From assembly GCA_032162705.1 (NCBI GenBank), contig JAVRON010000020.1:1-64000 (forward strand): DNA of 64,000 bases. The letters run 5' to 3'. Source of the stretch: QHXN01 sp032162705 (lineage in GTDB: Bacteria; Acidobacteriota; Blastocatellia; Pyrinomonadales; Pyrinomonadaceae). Positions 16,224 to 23,550 of this stretch are shown one piece after another. How positions within the stretch are numbered: the first letter of the stretch is position 1; each line of letters opens with the position of its first letter. The translations under genes and the position numbers were made by a program. The notes beneath the pieces were generated by a model that was not told where the DNA came from, did not search any database, and saw nothing but the letters and a program-made list of their open reading frames with translations.

Positions 16224-16277
16224 AGCTCAAGGCTCAAAGTTGAATCAGAGATCAACTTTGAGCCTTGAGCTTTTTTA
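16224..16277. terminator. LIR-9, 20-bp perfect hairpin with T-tract between convergent genes
   Basis: Positions 16224-16243 are exactly complementary to 16252-16271, with an 8-base loop, and TTTTT follows on the plus strand. It can terminate the beta-barrel gene, and on the other strand the gene from 16783. The word aaggctcaaag resembles the LIR style, but here a terminator role is plausible. Confidence 0.85.
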
Positions 16278-16300
16278 ACTCTAACTCTCTAATCCTGAGC

Positions 16301-16783
16301 TTATTTCTCCAGCCGTGCGCGGGCGTGCTTGAGGAAGGATTGGAGCATTTCGGTGACGCCCTTCTGGAGCGCGGCGCTCAGGCGGCCTTCACCTGCAAGT
16401 CCGGCGAGCGTGTGCAGCTCGCGGGCGGAGGCGCGGCGCAGCTCGACGCGCTGTTCGATGCGTATGCGTGTGGTCGCGCCGCGCTCCTCGAAGCTGGCCG
16501 TGTAGCGCAGGAAGTTTTTACTCTCGCCCGCCGCCGGACTCCACTCGATACGCGCCGGTTCATCTACCGACTGCGAGACGCTGAACGCCTGTCGGATGGC
16601 TCCGACGACGGGAACCTCCGCGCGTATGAGCCAGCGCGCGATGCCTTCAGCGTCAGCCGTGATGCGCTCGACGCCCGGCATCAGCTCGACGAAGTTCCTG
16701 AGGTCGCCAAAGAACTCGCGCGCCGCCTCAGCCGTCGTCCTCCACTCTACCTGCTCGTTGTAAGCTGCCCTGAGTTGAAACAT
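16301..16783 (-). CDS. SRPBCC-fold (polyketide cyclase/START-like) protein
   Basis: 160 residues from the ATG at 16783. The pattern of an SRPBCC domain is visible: VEWRTTAEAAREFFGDLRNFVELMPGV at the start, ITADAEGIARW, then FLRYTASFEERGATTRIRIEQRVEL and a long C-terminal helix (ALQKGVTEMLQSFLKHARARLEK). Such folds bind hydrophobic ligands; the ligand here is unknown. A longer frame from 16843 is rejected because it reads through LIR-10. It lies immediately downstream of the M14 peptidase gene. Confidence 0.75.
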   Translation of the reverse strand: MFQLRAAYNEQVEWRTTAEAAREFFGDLRNFVELMPGVERITADAEGIARWLIRAEVPVVGAIRQAFSVSQSVDEPARIEWSPAAGESKNFLRYTASFEERGATTRIRIEQRVELRRASARELHTLAGLAGEGRLSAALQKGVTEMLQSFLKHARARLEK

Positions 16784-16790
16784 ATTCTTC

Positions 16791-16850
16791 AGTGATAAGT
16801 GATGAGTGATAAGTGATGAGAGTTGCTTTCTCTTATCACTCATTACTCCT
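16791..16850. repeat. LIR-10, family E inverted repeat
   Basis: agtgataagtgatgagtgat... (16791-16822) faces ctcttatcactcattactcct (16830-16850). It starts at the stop codon of the M14 peptidase gene and ends seven bases before the SRPBCC start on the minus strand. Confidence 0.85.
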
Positions 16851-19836
16851 AAAGGATGGGTTGAAAAAGAAACGCGTTGAAGAAGAGCCGCGTCGTCGAG
16901 CGCCAGATGGCGCGGAAGTTCGGGTCTTCGGCGAAGAGGACGACGTGGCCGCGCCTCGTCGGCTCGTCGATGACATAGCTTGTGCCGCGCAGCAGGAATT
17001 CGGTCGTCGGCCAGACGAAGCCCGCGACGCGGAGCGGCCTTTCGGTGTCCGCACTGAAGACGACGGCGTTGGTGCCCTCCTTTGAAGGGCGGAAGAAGAA
17101 GCCCGAGTCAACGAGCACGGGCAAGGTCGCGTCCTCGTAGCCGTATGTGAGCGGCGTGCGCCTGTCGAGCGTGGCCCTCATGATCGCGCCGGGCACGCCC
17201 TCGGGCACACGTCCGGGTCGCGCCGAAGGCGAGGCGATGGGCGGTAAGTCCGGCGACGCGCCCTCCATCTTCTCCGTCTGAGCCGAGGCGACTTCCGCCT
17301 GCTCGGGCGTCGAGGCCGCGGGCTGTTGTCCCTGTCTTCGCACGCGCCGCTGCGGGGTCTGGCCCGCTGTGCCTGCGACCGCCGACTCATCCGCGGGATT
17401 CGGCGTCGGCGTGTGCGTCGGCTTCACTTCTGCACCCACGGCGTCCGGCTTCTGGTCGTCCTCGTCGCTGCCGACCAGACGCGCGGAGGTGAAGTTGACA
17501 TCTTTCAAAGCGCCGAAGACCGCCGCGCCTTTGACGAGGACGAGCGTGCCGCCGCGCTCGACCCAGCCACGTAAGGTTTCGACACCGCTCTTGCCGAAGC
17601 GCGCGAAGTAGCCGCCCGCGCTGCCGTCGGGCAGAATGATGACGTTGTAGTTATCGAGCCGCGCGCTCTTGATGGCTTCAATCGTCATCGGCGTGAAGTC
17701 AACACCCATGCGGTCGAACGTCCACCACATCGCGCCGTACCCAGTCGTGCTCACGGGGTCGTCCGCCGCGACGATGATTTTGGGTCGGCGAAGACTTACA
17801 ACAGTCTCCGAGCCGACGCCCGTCTCGCCCGTGTCGGGAAAGCCGGAGTTGACGGCCGTCACATCCACGCCCGTGTCGCGCGCAAGCTCTATGATGCGCT
17901 CATGCAGCGTGTCGGGGTTACGCGACAGACGCGCGACCACAGTGCCGCGCGGCCAGTCGCGCCCGCCCGCGTTCAGAGGCTTCGTCGCCACAGCCAGCTT
18001 GAAGCCCTCGCGCAACAGACGGAAGACGAGCGACGCCGCGCCGTTGCGTTCGTACGGGATGATGTATGCGACCTGCGCGCGCCCCGTCACGCTGCCCGGA
18101 AGCGTGAGTGCCGTTCCGAGGACGTTCGTTTGAAGTTCAGAACTCGTGAACGTGATGCCCGTCTCCGTCACCGTCCTCGTCCCCACCTGCGGCGGCGGAG
18201 GCATTCGCACGGGCGTGGCTTGAAACTGCGCGTCATCCTCCGTCCAGAAAGCCTCGACGCCGAAGGCAATTGGCAAAGACCATGAGGTGATGTCGTAGAA
18301 GCCGTACTCCTCTTTCGCGCCGCTGCGGCCACGGCGTTCGTTGCGCGCGAAGCGTGCGAGCTGTTCGTGCTGGAAGGCTTCGTCCTGCGGCGTGTGAACT
18401 TCGAGCAGAGCCTTGGCGATGCGCTTGGCGGGCTGTGCCAGATCGACGACGTACGCGCCCGCCGGGAAGTCGCGCGCCGAGGCGGGCGAGCCTTCGCCCG
18501 AATAGTCGTGCGCGCGAAGAGCGCGAAACGGCGCGGTCGCCCGCTGGACTTCGACGCCCGCACGCAAGAGGTTCTCGATTAGTTCGGCGGCGCGTCCGGG
18601 GTCGCGTCCGGGCAGGATGACGAAGCGTCGGACGCGACCTGTCCGGCCCTCTTCAATCGCTGTGCGCTTGAACTCGTAGAAGTCGCGCAGACGCGCCTCG
18701 CGATTCGCGGCGGCGGTCGCGAGCGTCGTCAGGGAAGCGACGAAGTGCTTGGCGATGCCTGAGCGCAGTGTGACGATGGTGTCGTCGTCGCGCTTCCAAC
18801 GCAAGCCTTTCCAGCCGCCTCCGTCCGTCTCATACGTCATCCCCGTCGCGCCCTGTAGAGAAGGCCAGGAGTCCCAGTAGCCCGGATAGAAGAGGTCGAA
18901 GATGTCGCGCACGTAGAAGTCCCATTTGCGCTGGTCGAACTGCGCGGCGTTGGCACGTCCGAAGACCGAGAGCCAGCGCTCGGTCTGTTCGGGCGGCAGG
19001 TTCGGGTTCACAGGCAGCGCCGCGGGCGGGAAGAAGAACTGCGAGGGCTGGCCGTGGTGATCGACCGCGACCTGCGGGTTCCATTCGAGAAAGGCGCGCT
19101 GCATGTTGCGCGTCTCAACTTGCGAGGTGGCGATGTTGTCGCGATTGAGGTCGAAGCGGTATCGGTTGACGCGCCCGTAGACCGACCAGGGTTCGTCGTG
19201 CTCGGCTGCCGAAGGTTCGGGGTCGCCGACGCCGAAGGAGTTGTACCACGTGACGAAACGCTCGTGCCCATCCGGGTTGGCGCAGACGTTGATGAGCGCC
19301 ACACTGTTTCGCAAGATGTCCAAAGTCGCAGGCTCGTTCGATGCGGCAAGCTGGTAGAGGACTTGCATCATCGCCTCGAACGAGGCCGACTCGTTGCCGT
19401 GAATCGTGTACTGCATCCAGAGCGCGACCGGCGTCGTGGAGATGAGACGTTGCGACTCTTCGTTGGAAAGCCCGCGCGGGTCGCTCAGACGTTTGAGGTT
19501 GGCCTTGATCTCGTCGAGCCGCGCGATGTTCTCGGGCGACGAGACGACGACGAGATGCTGCATGCGGTACTCGTTCGTCATTCCGATGTCGAAGACGCGC
19601 ACGCGGTCGGGCGCGGCCTGCGCGATCTGTTGGACGACGCGCTCCATCAGTGCGTAGTTGGTGTGGAAGTCGCCCACGTCGTAGCGCAGCACGGTTTGCG
19701 GTCGCGGCACCTGCTCGCGGTAAGGCCCGCGCGTGTAGAAGTCGAAGCGTTCGCCGCCGACTTGCGCCGCCGTCGAGGCGCAGAGCGAGAGCAGAAGCAG
19801 CATGAGGGCTGCGAGCATGCGTGCGTTCTTCGTCAT
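16849..19836 (-). CDS. large exported M14-family zinc carboxypeptidase-like protein
   Basis: 995 residues. The signal peptide is MLAALMLLLLSLCASTAAQ. The M14 domain (about 45-400) shows zinc ligands H146 and E149 (IHGNES), NPDGHERF and NRYRFDLNRD, and a later DHHG around 259-262 as the likely third ligand. A middle region follows, then a stretch with NVIILPDGSAGGYFARFG and VERGGTLVLVKG, which resembles a class I glutamine amidotransferase/ThuA fold. A low-complexity P/T/Q linker (about 810-890) precedes a C-terminal beta domain. It probably degrades peptides in the periplasm or outside the cell. The protein is much longer than a simple carboxypeptidase. Confidence 0.88.
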   Translation of the reverse strand: MTKNARMLAALMLLLLSLCASTAAQVGGERFDFYTRGPYREQVPRPQTVLRYDVGDFHTNYALMERVVQQIAQAAPDRVRVFDIGMTNEYRMQHLVVVSSPENIARLDEIKANLKRLSDPRGLSNEESQRLISTTPVALWMQYTIHGNESASFEAMMQVLYQLAASNEPATLDILRNSVALINVCANPDGHERFVTWYNSFGVGDPEPSAAEHDEPWSVYGRVNRYRFDLNRDNIATSQVETRNMQRAFLEWNPQVAVDHHGQPSQFFFPPAALPVNPNLPPEQTERWLSVFGRANAAQFDQRKWDFYVRDIFDLFYPGYWDSWPSLQGATGMTYETDGGGWKGLRWKRDDDTIVTLRSGIAKHFVASLTTLATAAANREARLRDFYEFKRTAIEEGRTGRVRRFVILPGRDPGRAAELIENLLRAGVEVQRATAPFRALRAHDYSGEGSPASARDFPAGAYVVDLAQPAKRIAKALLEVHTPQDEAFQHEQLARFARNERRGRSGAKEEYGFYDITSWSLPIAFGVEAFWTEDDAQFQATPVRMPPPPQVGTRTVTETGITFTSSELQTNVLGTALTLPGSVTGRAQVAYIIPYERNGAASLVFRLLREGFKLAVATKPLNAGGRDWPRGTVVARLSRNPDTLHERIIELARDTGVDVTAVNSGFPDTGETGVGSETVVSLRRPKIIVAADDPVSTTGYGAMWWTFDRMGVDFTPMTIEAIKSARLDNYNVIILPDGSAGGYFARFGKSGVETLRGWVERGGTLVLVKGAAVFGALKDVNFTSARLVGSDEDDQKPDAVGAEVKPTHTPTPNPADESAVAGTAGQTPQRRVRRQGQQPAASTPEQAEVASAQTEKMEGASPDLPPIASPSARPGRVPEGVPGAIMRATLDRRTPLTYGYEDATLPVLVDSGFFFRPSKEGTNAVVFSADTERPLRVAGFVWPTTEFLLRGTSYVIDEPTRRGHVVLFAEDPNFRAIWRSTTRLFFNAFLFQPIL

Positions 19837-19954
19837 GTCGTCGTCAGGCTTTCTCTTTCGGCTGCGGGTGTGCTAAAGACAGCGGCGATATTAACTCGCC
19901 GCGCGCCTTTCTCAAACTCGTGCGGCTGAAGGAACATCACAGGGAGGAGAGCGT

Positions 19955-20179
19955 ATGAGCGACGCCGATTACACGACGAGCACGCAGGGCGAGGGTCTCT
20001 GCCCGCGCTGCATGGAAGGGACTCTGAAGGCCTGGTATGAGTTGAGCGAAGACGAGCGCGAGGTGGCGCTCAGGCTGCCCGGCTCCGCCGACTTTACAAC
20101 GACTGAGCGCGCCGCACGCCATCTCTTCTGCACGCGCTGCTGGTATGAGCAGACGGCGGGCACACCGCGCCACGCGTAA
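19955..20179 (+). CDS. small four-cysteine zinc-ribbon-like protein
   Basis: 74 residues, not recognised. Two CxxC pairs are visible (LCPRCMEG near 16-19 and FCTRCWYEQ near 59-62), separated by an acidic helix (ELSEDEREVALRL), so one zinc is probably bound. A good ribosome site (GGGAGGAGAG) lies about eight bases before the ATG. It ends six bases from the convergent hypE stop, with no terminator between them. Cytosolic; the function is unknown. Confidence 0.65.
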   Translation: MSDADYTTSTQGEGLCPRCMEGTLKAWYELSEDEREVALRLPGSADFTTTERAARHLFCTRCWYEQTAGTPRHA

Positions 20180-20185
20180 TAATCT

Positions 20186-21316
20186 TCAACATATCCTCGG
20201 CAACTGCTCGCCCGCGAGCATGTCAACGATGCGTGTGCCGCCGAAGCCCGTCCGCATGGCGACGATGCCCTGCGGCTCTGCCTTCACTTCACCGATGATG
20301 CACGCGTCGCGGCCATATATGTTCTCTCGCATGCGTGCGACGAGCGAGTCGGCGATGGCGGCAGAGACTATCGCGACCAGCTTTCCTTCGTTGGCGACGT
20401 AGAGCGGGTCAAGCCCCAGAATCTCGCATGCGCCCTTCACCTCCTCGCGCACAGGGATGAGGTCTTCCTGAATCTCTATGCAGACTTCGGAGCTGAGCGC
20501 GATCTCGTTGAGCGTCGTCGCCACACCGCCGCGCGTCGGGTCGCGCAGGCAATGAATCGCATCCGTCGTGGAGAGACGCGCGGCTTCCTCAATCATCTCG
20601 CGCACAAGCAGGTGAAGCGGCGCGGTGTCGCTCTCGATCTCGGTCTCAAGCTCAAGCTCGCCGCGTGCAATCATGATCGTCGTCCCGTGGTCGCCGATGA
20701 GTCCGCTCACGACAACCTTGTCCCCCGGCACGGCATGCGTAGCGGAGAGATGCACGGGTGCTTCAATGATTCCGATGCCTGAAGTGTTGATGAAAATCTT
20801 GTCCGCGCTTCCCCTCTGCACGACTTTCGTGTCGCCCGTGACGACCTCGACTCCGGCCTCCGTGGCTGCGGCGCGCATCGATTCGAGTATCCGCTTCAGG
20901 TCTGCGATGAGGAAGCCTTCTTCAAGGATAAAGCCCGCGGAGAGATAGAGAGGCCGCGCGCCGCTCATCGCGAGGTCGTTGACGGTGCCGTGGACGGCGA
21001 GGCGACCGATGTCACCGCCGGGGAAGAAGACGGGATCGACGACATACGAGTCGGTCGTGAAGGCGAGCCGCACGGGAGCGCGTCCCTCGGCCCCTTCGCC
21101 GCCCGTCCCTCCGACCTCGAAGACCGCCTGATCTTCGAGCAGCTCAAGCATCGGGTTGCGGAGGTATTCGAGAAACAGACCTTCGACCAGCTCGTGCATG
21201 GCACGGCCCCCGCTGCCGTGCGCCAGCGTGATGTGCGTGTCTTTGAGCTTGTGCTTTCTGCGCCGTGCCCGCTCGACTCTCTCGAAGAGCGGCGAAGGCG
21301 TGAACTCAGCCGTCAT
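20186..21316 (-). CDS. hypE: hydrogenase maturation protein HypE
   Basis: 376 residues. HypE dehydrates the carbamoyl group on its C-terminal cysteine to a thiocyanate that becomes the CN ligand of the NiFe site. AIRS/PurM-type features include LAHGSGGRAMHELV near the N terminus, ATTDSYVV-like FTTDSYVVDPVFFPGGDIG, VVTGDTKVV and LRDPTRGGVATTLNEI. The protein ends in PRIC, the required terminal cysteine. The N terminus carries about 27 extra residues before the conserved core. It is the last gene of the hyp group. Confidence 0.97.
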   Translation of the reverse strand: MTAEFTPSPLFERVERARRRKHKLKDTHITLAHGSGGRAMHELVEGLFLEYLRNPMLELLEDQAVFEVGGTGGEGAEGRAPVRLAFTTDSYVVDPVFFPGGDIGRLAVHGTVNDLAMSGARPLYLSAGFILEEGFLIADLKRILESMRAAATEAGVEVVTGDTKVVQRGSADKIFINTSGIGIIEAPVHLSATHAVPGDKVVVSGLIGDHGTTIMIARGELELETEIESDTAPLHLLVREMIEEAARLSTTDAIHCLRDPTRGGVATTLNEIALSSEVCIEIQEDLIPVREEVKGACEILGLDPLYVANEGKLVAIVSAAIADSLVARMRENIYGRDACIIGEVKAEPQGIVAMRTGFGGTRIVDMLAGEQLPRIC

Positions 21317-21324
21317 AGTTTAGC

Positions 21325-21362
21325 TTTCAGACCTTCACAGCTTTTGGCTTTCAAAGCTTCAC
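21325..21362. repeat. short direct repeat between hypD and hypE
   Basis: gctttcagaccttcacagc is followed by gctttcaaagcttcacagc, with three mismatches. It overlaps the hypD stop. The words resemble the aaagctgaaag words inside LIR-11. Confidence 0.6.
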
Positions 21363-22486
21363 AGCGCGGCCTTCGCGCCGGAGCGTTCGGCCACCTTCGA
21401 GAGCCGCCCGAAGTTATAGTATGCGGCGCACGCGCCTTCCGATGAGACCATGCAGGAGCCGATGGGCGTCTCGGGCGTGCAGGCCGTGCCGAAGACCTTA
21501 CACTCCCAGGGCTTCTTTACGCCCTTCAAAATCTCGCCGCACTGGCACGCCTTCGGGTCTGCTATCGACAGACCGGGCACGCCAAACTTCAACTCCGCGT
21601 CGAACGCCGCGTACTTGGCCTTAAGCCTCATGCCGCTGTGCGCGATTGACCCCAATCCACGCCACTCGAAATACTCGCGCGGCTCGAACACGTCGAAGAG
21701 AGCTTCGAGCGCCTTCTGGTTTCCGTCACGCGCCACGGCACGCGCGTACTGGTTCTCGACTTCGGCGCGGCCTTCCGTAATCTGTTTGACGATCATGTAG
21801 ACGGATTGCAGAACGTCGAGCGGCTCGAAGCCCGTCACGACCAGCGGCTTGCCGTACTCTTTGGTGACGAACTCGTAACAACGCGTGCCGATGACCGTGC
21901 TGACGTGCCCGGGCCCGACGAAGCCGTCGAGCTTCAGGTCGGGCGAATCCAACATGGCCTTCAGCGCAGGGATAATCATGATGTGATTGCAGAAGATGCT
22001 GAAATTCTCGACTCTGTCCTTTGCCGCCTGCTGGATGGTGAGCGCCGTCGAGGGCGAGGTCGTCTCGAACCCGAGCGCGAGAAAGACGACGTGGCGTTCA
22101 GGATTCTTCTTCGCGATCTTCAGAGCGTCGAGCGGCGAATAGACCATACGCACGTCCGCGCCGTCGGCCTTCGCGTCGAGCAGGCTTGTCCGGGAGCCGG
22201 GCACGCGCATCGCGTCGCCGAAGGTAGTGAAGATCACACTGGGCTGCAAAGCTATCGAGATGGCGTCGTCAACGCGGCCCAAAGGAATGACGCAGACAGG
22301 GCAGCCGGGCCCGTGAATCATCTCGATATTAGGCGGGAGCAAGTCCTCGATGCCGTACTTGAAGATCGTGTGCGTGTGCCCGCCGCAGACCTCCATCAAC
22401 TTGAGCGGCTGGTCGGTCAGGCGTGCAATTTGCTCGGCCAACTTGAGTGCGATGTCGCTCTGCCGGTACTCGTCTATGAACTTCAT
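21359..22486 (-). CDS. hypD: hydrogenase maturation protein HypD
   Basis: 375 residues. HypD works with HypC as the scaffold on which Fe(CN)2CO is assembled. Key motifs are present: C34 in MEVCGGHTHT, GPGCPVC (C62 and C65), LGFETTSPSTA, FCNHIMIIPAL and the C-terminal [4Fe-4S] ligands in CQCGEIL, WECKVFGTAC, GSCMVSSEGAC. An AAAGGAG ribosome site is well placed. It is separated from the isomerase gene by LIR-11. Confidence 0.97.
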   Translation of the reverse strand: MKFIDEYRQSDIALKLAEQIARLTDQPLKLMEVCGGHTHTIFKYGIEDLLPPNIEMIHGPGCPVCVIPLGRVDDAISIALQPSVIFTTFGDAMRVPGSRTSLLDAKADGADVRMVYSPLDALKIAKKNPERHVVFLALGFETTSPSTALTIQQAAKDRVENFSIFCNHIMIIPALKAMLDSPDLKLDGFVGPGHVSTVIGTRCYEFVTKEYGKPLVVTGFEPLDVLQSVYMIVKQITEGRAEVENQYARAVARDGNQKALEALFDVFEPREYFEWRGLGSIAHSGMRLKAKYAAFDAELKFGVPGLSIADPKACQCGEILKGVKKPWECKVFGTACTPETPIGSCMVSSEGACAAYYNFGRLSKVAERSGAKAAL

Positions 22487-22503
22487 CTGTCCGCTCCTTT
22501 AAG

Positions 22504-22584
22504 AAGTCTGAAGTCTGGAGTCCAACGATGAAAGCTGAAAGCTGTTCCGTCTTGACATCAGACTCCAGACTTTTCACCAGACTT
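22504..22584. repeat. LIR-11, inverted repeat between the isomerase gene and hypD
   Basis: aagtctgaagtctggagtc (22504-22522) pairs with gactccagacttttcaccag... (22561-22584). The loop contains aaagctgaaagctg. It is inside the hyp operon and its left part overlaps the isomerase stop codon region. Confidence 0.8.
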
Positions 22585-23272
22585 ATTCAACCAATGAACT
22601 GTGCTGCAAGAAGGTGTGAACCATGTCCCACATGACATGATAGAGCGTCATGTGGGACTCCTGTATCCGGTGAATGCTCGAAGTGGGAACGGTAAGGCAG
22701 AAGTCGAGCAGGCCAGCGGCGCGCATCTCGTCCATCTTGCCGCCGTCGCCCCCGGCATAGCCCACCCGGACGAGTTTCATCCGGCGCGCGGTCTCGAAAG
22801 CATGAAGCAGGTTCTCGGAGTTGCCGCTCGTCGAGATGCCCAAAAGGATGTCGCCCTCTTTTCCGAGCGCGATGATCTGTCGCGCGTAGACATCATCAAA
22901 GCCGACATCGTTCGCCACAGCCGTGACCATCGCGATGTCGTTGTTCAGACAGATCGCGGGCAGCGCCTTGCGCCCGACCGTGACCGGGTGCATGAACTCG
23001 ACGGCGATGTGCTGCGCGTCGGTCGCCGAGCCGCCGTTGCCGCAGACGAGCAGCTTGCGCCCGCGTTGGAAGGAGCGCGCCATCTCAAGCGAGGCGGCGA
23101 GAATGGTATCTTTGTTCTCTTCAAAGAATCTGGTCTTGACTTCAACGCTCTCGCGCGCCTTCTCCAACAAAGAGAAGCGCAGCTCTTCCATCAACTCCTG
23201 CGGCGGACGGCCCTCTTCATCATGCAGGAACGGATAGAAGGCGCGAGAGAAATCCCCGATGGTCTTCGACAT
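22583..23272 (-). CDS. SIS-domain sugar-phosphate isomerase (GmhA-like) inside the hyp operon
   Basis: 229 residues from the ATG at 23272, two bases after the hypC stop and preceded by GAGG. The SIS fold shows GRKLLVCGNGGSATDAQHIAVEF, LGKEGDILLGISTSGNSENLLHA and a C-terminal QESHMTLYHVMWDMVH. By family it would isomerise sedoheptulose 7-phosphate, a step toward ADP-heptose, and residues of the GmhA active site (SATDAQH, TSGNS) are visible. I recall similar genes in actinobacterial hyp clusters, but the link to hydrogenase is unexplained. Confidence 0.9.
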   Translation of the reverse strand: MSKTIGDFSRAFYPFLHDEEGRPPQELMEELRFSLLEKARESVEVKTRFFEENKDTILAASLEMARSFQRGRKLLVCGNGGSATDAQHIAVEFMHPVTVGRKALPAICLNNDIAMVTAVANDVGFDDVYARQIIALGKEGDILLGISTSGNSENLLHAFETARRMKLVRVGYAGGDGGKMDEMRAAGLLDFCLTVPTSSIHRIQESHMTLYHVMWDMVHTFLQHSSLVE

Positions 23273-23273
23273 G

Positions 23274-23546
23274 TCACATGACCTCTTCTTCCAGAGAGCC
23301 TTTGAACTGGTCAAGCTCCGGGTCGAACTCTCCCAACTCCTGAAGCAGACGCAAGGTCTCCTCGGCCTCGTGCTCGTCGATCTTGCTCATCGCGAACCCG
23401 ACGTGAATCAAGACGTAGTCGCCGACGCGCGTGTCGTCTATCATCCCCGTGTTGATGTTGCGGCGAACTCCGCCCACCTCGACCTTTGCAATCTGATTCT
23501 CTACGTCAACGATCTCAACGATCTTTCCGGGTATCGCCAGACACAT
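23274..23546 (-). CDS. hypC: hydrogenase maturation chaperone HypC
   Basis: 90 residues. HypC carries the iron-ligand complex from HypD to the large subunit, using its N-terminal cysteine. The start MCLAIPGKIVEI is diagnostic, followed by the OB-fold GGVRRNINTGMI and GDYVLIHVGFAMSKID. The tail of about 15 acidic residues is longer than usual. It starts four bases after the hypF stop. Confidence 0.97.
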   Translation of the reverse strand: MCLAIPGKIVEIVDVENQIAKVEVGGVRRNINTGMIDDTRVGDYVLIHVGFAMSKIDEHEAEETLRLLQELGEFDPELDQFKGSLEEEVM

Positions 23547-23550
23547 AAAT

